NCBI GenBank assembly: GCA_916610825.1
Contig: OU744447.1
Location: forward strand, 11,019,751-11,083,750
Length of the DNA stretch: 64,000 nucleotides
Direction of reading: 5' to 3'
Origin: Haliclystus octoradiatus
Taxonomy: Eukaryota; Cnidaria; Staurozoa; Stauromedusae; Haliclystidae
The translations under genes were made by a program, and so were the position numbers. Positions 1-10,693 of this stretch are shown piece by piece (the stretch's first letter is position 1; every line of letters starts with the position of its first letter). Below the pieces are notes generated by a model. It made no database searches, was not told where the DNA came from, and saw only the letters and a list, made by a program, of their open reading frames with translations.

Positions 1-910
1 AATGTTATGATGGCAAATGCAATGGTCCAGAGGCAATTTATATTGTCAGTAGCATTGACAATTGAGGCTATCTGCCGTTAAATCTGTTGAAATTGATCTT
101 CAGTGTCGCGGCTGAGATCAGTAAAGAACATTTACAATCATTACTCTAAGCGAAAAGAACACTCCCTAAGAAATAGAGGGTGGTTCTCGTGCCTTCGCCT
201 TCAGTAGGGTGATACTGTCTAAATCATTTTACTACATCTACTTTTTATAACTATATTTTTAATGAGCCTACATCAAGACCAAAATTACGGGATATTAGTT
301 AAAGAGGACTTTGTATTTGTTTGCAGGTTTTTGAAAATTGGCAACGGAAAAGGTAGGCTACATAATTGTCAAAGCCATTTCATGAGCTCATAAATACTGC
401 TGGCCAGTTGTCATGAACATGAACTTTTCATAGAAAATTTGGTAGAAATTGGGCCATCAAACATTCATCAACATATTGAATTGTGTTTTCAGCAACTCGC
501 AGAGGCACGCGTCACACATATTCGTTATTCAATGTGCTGAGAAACTACTTGATTATCTTTACATTATTATTCTGATCTTTTCCCTCGTGATCATTCTAGC
601 TTAAATTGTATGTGGTTTGACTATACTCTATCCCCTGCAAGAAATAGTACCCAGGAGTTCATGAACAATTCATGGGCGTTAAATGCCCCCAAATTTTCAT
701 GAACTGTTCATGAACTTATGAACTGTTTTTCACAGGGTATTGCACTTTGTATAATGGACTTGCAGCTCAATACCAGTGTGTTTGTACCATGCGCAAGGCA
801 TTGTGTTTGGCTCTGGCTTCTCGACACTGCATATGCCTACATTTTATTCATATTTTTGTTATGATTACATCATCAGCTTCCATGAATGACAATTTTTTAC
901 TTTATTTTAG
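1..910. other. Upstream intron of the cystinosin gene
   Basis: No exon with a first PQ loop or signal peptide could be recognised here. The sequence is AT-rich and includes one small palindromic element (633-737). It is best read as part of the intron before the 911-1010 exon. Confidence 0.6.
633..737. repeat. Short inverted-repeat element (TTCATGAAC family), copy 1
   Basis: The ends are CCCTGCAAGAAATAG and, reversed, CCCTGTGAAAAACAG. The interior repeats the palindrome GTTCATGAAC around a GTTAAATG...CCCC core. It shares its ends and core with the copy at 1668-1909, so it is a dispersed MITE-like element. It lies in a cystinosin intron. A TA-type duplication is possible but not clear. Confidence 0.65.
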
Positions 911-3900
911 CGTTATCGGCTTGAATTTTGATTTCTTGGCATTAAATTTGACCGGTTTCTTAGCATATGGATTCTTTAATGTTGGTCTTTACTGGGTGCC
1001 AGAGATACAGGTTTGTTATTTTCTCCTATCTCCTATGCTGCAACGGATAAGATGTTTTCATATTAAGAATCTAGCTGTGACATTTCATCTAAATTTTTAA
1101 TTGGGGATAATTGAAGATAGTCCCCATCTTATCAAGGGTACGGTTTATCGGTCTTTTAATTGAGTGTTTTATGTCCTAGCAGTTTCATCAGGATGCGATA
1201 GAGGTTGTGCCTCGTGCTGACAGGTAATGTGCGTGGGCAGTGGGAAAAAACTGATGACTGTTGCATTCCAGGTTATTAAGGTCAAAGGTTTTGGGACGGC
1301 TTCCTCATTCCTCTGAATACCAGCCTGCTGAATGCTTTGCGAATATTATCCCAAGTTGGTTTTATGAATTTATCCCTCAATTTGATATATTCTGTTACTA
1401 TTCATTGTTGGATTAGTATTTATTTTATTGTTACCCTTGCATCCCTACATCCCATTTACTTGTTTAGTACTGATTTATAGTTTGCTATGATTGACTGTGA
1501 TTGTTTTTTGTCAATTGCCGAGTGCCATGATTTGTTGTGATTGTTGACTAATCACTGATTGCTATGATGTGGCATAATTATCAGGCATGTGTTGTTCCTC
1601 ACCCACCCTCCTCTCCTCAATGGTTTCCAAGGTGATTATAATTAGGAATTCCAGTGGCTTAGCAGTGCCCCTGCGAAAACAGTTCAGGAGTTCATGAACA
1701 GTTCATGAACAGTTCATGAACGTTAAATGGCCCCAAATTTTCATGAACTGTTCATGAACTGTTAATGAACTGTTCATGAACTGTCTGCTGTGAGGGTTCA
1801 TGAACTGTTGATGGACTGTTCATGAACAGTTCAGGAAAATTGGAGCCATTTAACGTTCATGAACTGTTCATGAACTGTTCATGAACTCCTGAACTGTTTT
1901 TCACAGGGGTGTGCTTGGAGCTGGTTGGTGGCGAGGCATGTGGTGTCAGGTCTGCCTTTGTTCAGTTGACGCTCGCAGCTCGCTATCGTCGCTTCCCACC
2001 AACGGAGCACCTAGGGCAGAGTAAATGTAGATGAGATGAGGGATAAATTGCGCTTTTTGTCATTCCAACTGTCGTTCGAGTTACAAATCTGTGTTAATTT
2101 TTTTTATGTGTCACATGCACTTTCAATATTGTCACTGTGTAAATTCCTGGCAAAACCCAAAACATCAAAATCTCAGCAAACTATAATATATACATTTTTG
2201 ATAATATTTTTAGGAACAATACTTTGAACGTTATGGTGGCTCTGTTATTCCTGTTCAATTAAACGATGTTGTATTTACTATGAATGCTGTTTTTGTCACA
2301 TGCGTCACAATACTGCAATGTCTTTGTTATGAGGTACATACAACATTTATATTATATCCTACATCTTAAGTGACAATACTTTTTATTCAAAGAGGCATGG
2401 GATTGGAACTTTCGACCCTGATCTGATATAGTGTCTACTGTAATAAGATGATCTGACTCTAATATTGTACATACTGTATTTATTATTCTAATGGACCAAT
2501 CTTGAGTACCAGGATATAACAGGCACCTGTTTGAAGTGGTTGATTTATGTTGTAGGTTGCGGTTATACAACTGTATACTATTGAATCCCCTGTATATAAA
2601 GATGATTTGTGGATATAGGTGTCAATTTGTCTCGATTTATATGCATCTGCTGTATTTTATGTTACAAAGATATAGGATGAAAAAAGAATTGAGACCACAG
2701 CGCCTTGTGTTGATACATCATTATGCAGCCGATATTACAGTAGGCCTACTAAAATCCACATCGCATTTATGAAATTAAATACAGTATCTCAATTATTCAA
2801 AATACATTGTTTAAACTGATCCGTGTTTAACTTTTTCAAGGATGTTACCGGTATTCAATGTTCAAATCTGTATTCCATGTATTCGAAGCATATCATTACC
2901 ATGGACGTTAATCTGTCCAAAATTTAATCTATATAGCTTTATTAAAATTTCCTGTTTTTAACCAATCAAAATCTGGAAAAACTGTCAACGTATTCATAAT
3001 TAAATATGTTCATAGTGTTTTGGTATTCACTAAAAATGTATTGAGCCTCAATTGATTGTCTTTTATTGTATTGATTGTTCTTTGTAGAGAGCTGACCAAC
3101 GTGTATCAACTGTTTGTCGTGTGCTCCTTGGTTTAACATGGTTATTTGCACTTGTTGCATTGTTTGTTGCCATAGGAAATAAACTCGATTGGTTGAACTA
3201 TTTATACTATTTCTCATATATAAAACTTGGTATCACTCTTATCAAGTATATGCCTCAAGTAAGTTATTACCTCAACCCGTTTCATCCATACAGTATATTG
3301 TTAGGTATTGTTGGAACAACATCCAGAGCTTAATAAGTCCAACTTTCTGCTGAGTAATAAGTTCAAGAAAAAGTACTGTTTTGGGCCCATGAATTCTCAA
3401 TTAACTTAATGTACATATCGTTGTTTGTGATTTGATTTTGTATGAAGTTTTCACGAACTTTTTATGTCCAACTCTTTATACAACTGTTCATAGACTAATC
3501 ATGAGCATTTTTGTCAATATTTATTAACTTTTCATGGACTATTCATGTTTTTGTCAGGCTTTTATAGGTTATTCATAAACTGGGCGACGGTAGACCTGTG
3601 TCCTACGAAGACTTCGGAGTGTCCTCTGAAGACTTCGGAGCCTCAAGGAAATAGGAAATAAAACTCACAATTTCCTCTACTGTGCTGCTGAATGCAACAA
3701 TAACAATGACTCTTAAATGAATTGAGAATTACGCATAATTGTGAAGGCCAAAAATCAAACTTTGTTGCATTCTTGTGTTACACAAGTCTACATTTCAATT
3801 AATTTCTCATTTTCAACGAAAGCTTGGTTGGAAAATCGTTGTGTACTTGTTGATTTGCAATAGTTGCACTGAAGAATTTTGTTGCTACAACCAGGCGGGA

Positions 3901-5298
3901 AATAATCAATTTAATTTACGTCACATGAAAAGAAATCAAATAATCACAAATATTGTTTAAAAAAAAACATGAAAATACTGATAACAAATAATTATTGAAT
4001 TAATAATGAATCCCAGTTCTGTTTAATTGGGAATTAAATAGAATATTTATATATCCTTTCAGCCACTGTTCTATATGTTTTCTCTTATATGATAGGTTAA
4101 AGAATCACAATCGATCCCTTTTAAGTAAAACTGACTTGGACTTCTTTTTTTTTCATAGGCATATATGAATTTTCGTCGTAAAAGCACCAAGGGTTGGAGT
4201 ATTGGTAATGTCTTACTTGACTTCACCGGTGGTTCTTTTAGTATCATACAAATGTTTCTACTCTCTTATAATAATGGTTAGTGTTAAAAGTTAAGCAATC
4301 TTCTTTCAAAGTTGCTCAAATATAATGCAAAGAGATTGAAATGGAATATATGGAATTATGTGGAATAGTTTGAGTGATTTTAAGATGAAAATGTTAATTC
4401 TGAAATTGCAACCCACTCCTACCCTAATCAAAACTACTATGTTTTTAAAAAGACCCCCAGAATACTACTAGATATTTACTCAAATATATTCAAATATATT
4501 TATTTATACACATCCTTTCCAGCGAAATATTTTCCATGTTTCTAAAGATCCGGAAGACCTGAACCATTCATGAACTGTTCATGAAAATCTTATATAAACA
4601 GTTCATAACTGTCATGGATATTGAATGACCTGTTTTTCATGATTTTTTTGATAAACTGTTAATGGAAATTAGGCCATTTAAACTCGTGCCTCTCAACTTG
4701 CACGATTTCATTGTGAGACACGGTTTTAAGAGCAATCTCACACTCTCACAATCATTCAAAAAATTATATAAGACTTTCTCACGATTTGCTGTAATTCTGT
4801 TGTACTAGCATGATAAATGTAATGTTTAAATCTCAATTAATCAATAGACACATTTATGTTGAGGACTTACTTGTCAGGGTCCGACAAAACATTCAGCCTT
4901 CTGGAATCCTCTAGGCATTTCAACATTTTCTTCTGAATTTTTTGTTGTTGAAGTTTGACCAGTAAACCATAAAATATCAATTTTCTTCTGGATTTGCTCT
5001 AACCTTCCGGAATCAATGATTCCAGGATTCCTGCTATTGTCGGACCCTGTTCCTTATAATGATATAAGTATTACTTAATTTTAAAAATTACTTACTTCTT
5101 CCTTTTTCAGATGAATGGAGTTCTATATTTGGTGATTTAACAAAATTTGGTTTGGGTTTATTCTCAGTATTATTTGATCTCCTATTCATAACACAACATT
5201 ATATATTATATAGACGTAAAAAAGGATATGAAGAAATTCCAGATAAAAATAATGGACATCCTACAAATTCAATAAAAAAAGAATTAAGTTATAATTAA
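911..5298 (+). CDS. CTNS: Cystinosin (lysosomal cystine/H+ symporter), last five exons
   Basis: Exports cystine from the lysosome with protons. Five exons read in one frame: 911-1010, 2214-2333, 3088-3258, 4159-4276 and 5111-5298, all with AG/GT borders and matching phases (2 at the start of the first, then 0, 0, 0, 1). The first carries [14 protein letters not shown], which follows the first PQ loop in cystinosins. The fourth begins after MPQ and encodes the second PQ-loop stretch, [19 protein letters not shown], then LLDFTGGSF. The last encodes [13 protein letters not shown] and ends with a cytosolic tail containing GYEEI, matching the family's YxxPhi-type lysosomal sorting signal, then a TAA stop. 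AATAAA-like sequence follows the stop. The signal peptide, glycosylated lumenal region and first PQ loop are not visible and should lie upstream of the window. The family assignment is very secure; exon edges are by inspection. Confidence 0.95.
1668..1909. repeat. Inverted-repeat MITE (TTCATGAAC family), copy 2
   Basis: Nearly perfect terminal inverted repeats of about 75 bp begin CCCCTGYGAAAACAGTTCAG and are built of repeated GTTCATGAACA units. The two arms meet around position 1790. The whole 242 bp could fold as one hairpin. It is intronic in the cystinosin gene. A looser run of the same palindrome occurs near 4563-4590. Confidence 0.75.
4875..5049. mobile_element. hAT-like MITE in a cystinosin intron
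   Basis: The element is bounded by perfect 13-bp inverted repeats, CAGGGTCCGACAA and TTGTCGGACCCTG. Flanking octamers TTACTTGT and TTCCTTAT match at 6 of 8 positions, consistent with an aged 8-bp duplication of the kind hAT transposases make. The 175-bp interior has no coding capacity, so it would be non-autonomous. It ends about 60 bp before the last cystinosin exon. Confidence 0.7.
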
Positions 5299-5673
5299 TA
5301 ATAAATATGAAATGAATCATTCACAATTTTGATCATATGGCGCTTATTTATTTTTAAATTTATAATATTATCATCATATGTAAATGTATAGTAAAAAAAA
5401 CAATCTTTAATTTAATTTTAGATATGTATAAATTTCAATTTTTCCATTTTGTAATAGTTATAAATTTTCTAATGATGCTTGTTGACAAATTAATTAATAA
5501 GAATGTGGGTATATAAATTTAAGCTTTAATGTAAAAGTGATTATTTTGTCTTTTCTGCTTTAATAATGCTTGAGTTATTTTTAATGATGGTATCCAGTTT
5601 AACAGTCCTTAGATTACACCTGTCCGCGTTTTTTCTGTACTGCTAAAAAGAATTGTTTTTAGACTCTATTTAA

Positions 5674-6134
5674 AGTGCACATGACACCAAAAAATGTTTT
5701 TCCGTAATCGAATAGAAAATAATAACACCTTCCTGACAGAAAAACTCCATCGAAGTCTAATATAACCTTCTAAACCTTACAAATTCAAGTTCAGTTTTAG
5801 TCATATATTGCCAACAAGGGGTGTCCCAAAGATATAGATATATCTGTTCTGGGAAGTGGACAATTTCTTTTCCGAGAGAAAAAGTAACGATTTTTTGAAG
5901 TCCAGACTTTATTATTTTTCCATAGTGACCTCTCTTGTCATTTGAACATGAGTTCTGTAGGAACCTTCCTGGACCATCTAGAACATAGGAGAGCATTATT
6001 TTTGAAATACGGTACTTTCAACATTAAATAACTTAGCTTATAGAGTCCAAATTGAAAAATTATTGTCGCCATCCCTATTTATTTTGCATGGGCTACCCGA
6101 TTCCGGAAAAGCCTTTTTTGGTGTCATGTGCACT
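5674..6134. mobile_element. Terminal-inverted-repeat element, 461 bp
   Basis: The ends are AGTGCACATGACACCAAAAAA and its complement, continuing as an imperfect inverted repeat for about 40 bp (TTTTCCGTAATCG against TTTTCCGGAATCG). There is no convincing coding region inside. No clear target duplication was found, so the superfamily is unknown. It lies between cystinosin and the Tctex1 gene. Confidence 0.7.
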
Positions 6135-6307
6135 AGGTCTTGAGTTTATATATTAAAGGTGTTCTGATGAATTAATTGATAAATTGAATATTTTTATCGA
6201 TACAAAAGTTTGGTAGCAAATACCGTAGGATTTCGAGTTTTGATAGAGTCTCGTACTTGGAAGTTTCCAATCCTTTAATGGAATTATAGAATTTAAAAGG
6301 CCAAGTT

Positions 6308-6530
6308 TTTTCCGATAAACGGATAAGTATTTACTGAGCAATAAGAATTTGAAGAAGTCAAAATATCAAATCTTGAAAAACGGAGAATGAAAGTTAAGTG
6401 ACTCGGCGCTGACTCTGCGTGATAGAAACTTTTACGGTATGACTTCACATAACTTTCATTCTCCGTTTTTCAAGATTTGAAATTCTCACTTTTTCAAATG
6501 CTTATTTCTCAAAAACTATTTATCCGTTTA
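6308..6530. repeat. Long hairpin (inverted repeat) centred near 6417
   Basis: The arms CAAATCTTGAAAAACGGAGA and TCTCCGTTTTTCAAGATTTG are exact complements for about 30 bp next to a roughly 60-bp loop. They continue outward with mismatches through the ATAAACGGATAAGT / TTATCCGTTTAT stretch. Weaker similarity may extend further. It could be a small DNA element or the 3' intergenic hairpin of the - strand Tctex1 gene; no duplication was seen. Confidence 0.6.
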
Positions 6531-6841
6531 TCGAAAACGTCGACAAAAATTAAAACATTATGTGACCAAAACATAAATACAAATAATAATCCTGAAGGCA
6601 AACTTGAACACATATATATCAAGTTTCAAGCTAGGGTAGAAGGCATAGAAGATATCCACATAACGAAAAGTGTTTTCTTTATCAGTATTTTTCAAGAGTT
6701 TTGTTGCAAATTTGAAATCTGATTCCCAAAATAAATGATGAAATTAAATCTTAATTAAATATGCATAAACACGTAATGTAGGAAATATATCCTAATGCTT
6801 AATTATGAGGCTCTACTTATTAAACATGCATCGTTCTTGAA

Positions 6842-7330
6842 TTATTCATAATAAAAAGCTGCAAATGTTACATTAACAAATAATGATGAATTTTGATACG
6901 TTCCATCTGTCCAATTGTCTCGTTTATCGTCCCATAGCCAACGACTCGCAATTTTTACTCCTTGACCTAGATTTTGCCCAGCGGTGACAAAACAAACATA
7001 TTTATAGCGCTGATAGCCAATTTGTTTAACCCTATCTCTTATCATAAGACTTGCTTGTTTGCATAATAATCCAATCCTTGAAGAGTCATATTTAACATCA
7101 AGGAAAAATTCCTCTAAAGCATTTTCAATTACTATTTTCACTTTGTCCATTTTCACTTTTGTTGTTGGTTCCATAATATATGTATTTTCATAATTCAAAC
7201 GTGTCTTTTGCATTTGACTTTGTTGTGCTCCTAGACATACCATGCTTGAGCCATGAGCTTCCTTTTTAACATGAGAAATGTCAAATAAACTACTTCTTCT
7301 TCGCCGAGATTCGACAGTTGGGAGCTCCAT
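6842..7330 (-). CDS. Tctex1-domain dynein light chain-like protein
   Basis: This is a single-exon 162-residue protein. The N-terminal third is charged and contains RRRRSS, as in the low-complexity leaders of Tctex1 domain-containing proteins. From about residue 60 the Tctex1 fold is clear: an IVIENALEEFF-like helix, then YKYVCFVTAGQNLGQGVK, SRWLWDDKRDNWTDGTYQN and the C-terminal strand FVNVTFAAFYYE. The SRWLWD...DG.Y.N and AAFYYE signatures are diagnostic. Family members bind dynein intermediate chains or work in cilia and flagella. The length fits the axonemal TCTEX1D/DYNLT5-type members better than the roughly 113-residue cytoplasmic light chain. The start is the first ATG of the open frame. 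Which human paralogue it matches cannot be decided by eye. Confidence 0.9.
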   Translation of the reverse strand: MELPTVESRRRRSSLFDISHVKKEAHGSSMVCLGAQQSQMQKTRLNYENTYIMEPTTKVKMDKVKIVIENALEEFFLDVKYDSSRIGLLCKQASLMIRDRVKQIGYQRYKYVCFVTAGQNLGQGVKIASRWLWDDKRDNWTDGTYQNSSLFVNVTFAAFYYE

Positions 7331-8348
7331 TTTCTTTGGCGACAGTTGTTAGTCTTTACTATTATTAATAGACAACTTTACATATTATTTTCACCAATTT
7401 GCATAGCCTTTATTTTGAAATCCCTATTAAATTTGTATTGAAAATAAGAACTCCTTTACGTAGCAACGCTGACGTGACTTGAATTTGTTGTCAAGGGTGT
7501 ATTGTACAAATCACAAATCAGTACTGGGGGTGCAATTCTCGAATCACGATTGAAAATGATAAAAATTCACGTTTCACACATGTCAAAATCAATCAATTTC
7601 TGTTCCTAGAAATCATCTATCTTCTTAATTTTTCTGAAGCAATGCTTTTAACATAAGAAGACAAATAATTCCTTCCGAAACAAAACACACAACTTTTTTC
7701 GTAGTTTTCATACAGTATAGCGCTAATTTCTCTAGAAAAATTGATTTTATATAACTTCTCGAAAAAATTATAAGCTAAAAATAACCCAAACATTCTCTTT
7801 TTAATTATTTCATGACAATACAATCTTGTAAATCTTGTCTGTAGCTTTTCGGTACTTTTAATGATTTCCGATAGACAATAGGGGTTCCAAAATCATGCTT
7901 ATGTTTGTAACACTGGTCTAACATAAGCTGATTTACTGATATCATCGAGCAACGAGAGGAGGGTTTAAATCCCATATGTTATAATTATGCCAAGATCTCT
8001 GATTCTACTGACAATTGGTGGAGTATGACCACCAAAAGTGTATCCGATATCGTCTACATTTTGCTTATTCTAAGATTTGCTAATGCCCTGTGTTAAATCA
8101 GTTGAACTTTTGTTGCTACGAGAACATTAAAATTTGACATCGCTGCAAAGTCTGCAAACAAGCTAACGTTTACAATCACCTCCGATACAACGCCGTACAA
8201 TGTCATTGATAGCCATCCGGTGAGCGTGATGTTTTATTTGGAAGGCATCTTATACTGTTTTCAATACATTTGATGTAGAAAATTGAATACAATTGAAGCT
8301 TTGCACTGGTTGCACTATATGAGCTTTCAAATTCAGGGATGTTCCTAT
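7331..8348. other. Intergenic, no gene seen
   Basis: AT-rich sequence upstream of the Tctex1 gene, which should include its promoter. No exon, RNA or repeat could be supported. Confidence 0.5.
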
Positions 8349-8565
8349 GCGGCCTTGGTGTAGTGGCTAGGGCGTTGGACCACGGCCCGCAGGGTACATC
8401 GGGTTTAATCCCTGTCCGGAGCACTATAGGTTGTGGTCACAAGCTTCAAAATACTAACAAATTAACCAACCACCCCAGTGAAAAAAAAGCTACAAGCGTA
8501 CCCGGTTGTGGAAAATTGATAAATCCCCCAAAAAATAAAGAAGAGTCCTTGATAAAAACTGTGAT
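8349..8565 (+). mobile_element. tRNA-derived SINE
   Basis: The first roughly 75 bp look like a tRNA gene. There is an A box TGGTGTAGTGGCTAGGGCG at about 8356-8374 and a B box GGGTTTAATCC at about 8401-8411, with the spacing expected for an RNA polymerase III promoter. The tRNA acceptor stem does not close properly. The sequence runs on into about 130 bp of non-tRNA body rich in A (AAAAAATAAAGAAGAG). That layout is typical of SINEs rather than a working tRNA. Confidence 0.75.
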
Positions 8566-10477
8566 GAATTAGTCATTCCGAGTCGTCAATTTTAAGCTCA
8601 CCTTCAGCGTTGTATAGAGGAGGTATCGAAGACTGTAAATGTAGCTTTGAATTTACGAACGCATGGAAACTTGTAAGAGAGACACCATCCAAGAGTGACT
8701 TTTCACGTTCTACATTAAACTCTTTTTAATTACAGCAGCATCATATTCTTGACATGATGCTTTGTATAACTGTTTTATTGTATCAGAATGGTCACGGAAT
8801 CTATAAGCACACCTGCGTCTTAGCATTATGTTACAGATTGGTTTAGAGTACTTTGACTTTCTGGAGCTATTGGTCGATTTTGAAACTTATAATTCGATGG
8901 CTGCATTAAGAATATAGGCAATACGATCCCGCAATGAATCAACGTCTCGATTACAGCCTTTGTGAATGATAAACATAGTCTATGGTTTGTAAATACTTGC
9001 ATATATATACTAGATAGATATAGATAGCTAGTCAGCTTTACGAAATTTGTAACGAGTACAGCATGTACTAGAAATAGGTACTGGGATATTCATGCAATAT
9101 TGCTTCAATAGTATTATGGTAACATTTGATAGTACTTGTGAACGGTTCGACGATATCAATATTCAAGTGATTTCAGTGGTTTCATGGTTCAAACCTTGGT
9201 TCAAATTATATTCTTGCCCGATCAAACTAGCTTTGAATAATAGAATTAATAAACCAATTAGACTCACAAATTCTCACAATTGTATATGTAGAAGTGTTTG
9301 ATGCTCAATAATATAAAGACAGCATAAATATAGATTGGAAACACAATATATGATAGGGCAAAAAACTTTTCCGAAACTCCGAATTTCATGCGTTTAATTT
9401 ACGATCATCAGACGGTAGTATTGAAAATATTAAAATATTACTTAATGTGCATTTACTTCTACTATATTCGTATTGATTCAATGTCAATGATACGTACATG
9501 TGCATGCAGTATATTATATATAACAGTTTTTGTTCATGCATAATAAGTACTAATGTATGGTGATGTATTGTATATATCACTATTTTTTACGATAATGTAT
9601 ACTAAATGATGCATAGCTATATGCATAATTACTATAAATTTTCAGTCAATAAAGAAGTAGTTTTATTGCTTCAAGGATAATTAACCTTCAACCTTGTCGT
9701 GTTTTTCTCTATATAATATAAGTTATAATGTATTACATTAATTGTGTTTGTATTTTATTTTAACTCGTAAGCCAACATATGAGCAGTATTGCTCGTTAAC
9801 AATGGGACGATCATAACGTGCCATTTCGAATTTCCACAGGTTTTGATTTCCAAGTATTTTGTAGTGGCTGGTTGATTGAGTGCATTATAATTATTTCATC
9901 AGCTATAATGATCCAGGCAACATGCCGTATTTATTTGCTGTTTTTCTTCTAAATTCCAGAGGAAGAAAATAATTAGATTCATTCTACATTCTAACAATAT
10001 CAGACATATTAGTAATGTTTAGATACAATACAAAATAAAAATTGATAAAACTACCAACATATATATAGGCACCAATCAAATCGAAGCTAGGAGCATAATA
10101 AATAGGATTAACACCCCGGGGTTTACAACTAGCTTCCGAAATGTTAATTGATTGTAAAATGGAATGTTTGGATGATCAAACAATGATCTTTAGTAAGGCA
10201 ACAAATAGCAAATAAGAACATGCTTAGCCATAGCCTAAACTGGAGGAGTGGTAACTCCAATTGGAAATCAAAAGGACTATACTTATTCAAATTTGTGGAA
10301 TTTCATTAATAGAAATTTTTAAAATACAAAATGTTGATGGTTATAATATTTGGTTTTTAAAAAATGTTTTCACATTCACCACGTATTTTCTACGCAATGA
10401 AATAAAAACAGAAGAACAGACGGAAAATGATGATGTTATTGTCAATATACTATGTCAAGTCTCTCTATATATTGGTG
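8566..10477. other. Intergenic, no gene seen
   Basis: AT-rich DNA downstream of the first PAN/discoidin gene. Short open frames here have no recognisable domain. An unrecognised terminal exon of that gene could lie here. Confidence 0.4.
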
Positions 10478-10549
10478 TTATTTTTCATTTCGGAGCTTTA
10501 TATGGGGCCGTGCATCTTCCCCGGGGCATCTTCCTACAACGTGGCACCC
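10478..10549 (-). CDS. Candidate terminal exon of PAN/discoidin gene A
   Basis: Discoidin domains usually close with a Gly-Cys just after the last strand (ELYGC). The last sure exon of gene A stops at EIYK in phase 0. After a 144-bp gap, a TATAG acceptor is followed in phase 0 by Gly-Cys, then 21 more residues (HVVGRCPGEDARPHIKLRNEK) and a TAA stop. This would complete the domain and end the protein. The acceptor lacks a good pyrimidine tract and no equivalent was found in genes B or C, so this is tentative. Confidence 0.35.
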   Translation of the reverse strand, partial: GCHVVGRCPGEDARPHIKLRNEK

Positions 10550-10693
10550 CTATACGGTTGACCTATAATTCAAGGAGCTACCCTTGAAATAATGATAACC
10601 ACTTTCCATAGATGTTTGTGCTTAAATTCAATGACAGTGGCACTCAATTCAATACACTGCCTAAAAAAGGGTGCACAAGATATAGCAACCCAC

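Noticed and set aside
8349..8425. Functional tRNA gene
   Set aside because: A and B boxes are present, but the acceptor and other stems do not close and the sequence runs into a SINE body.
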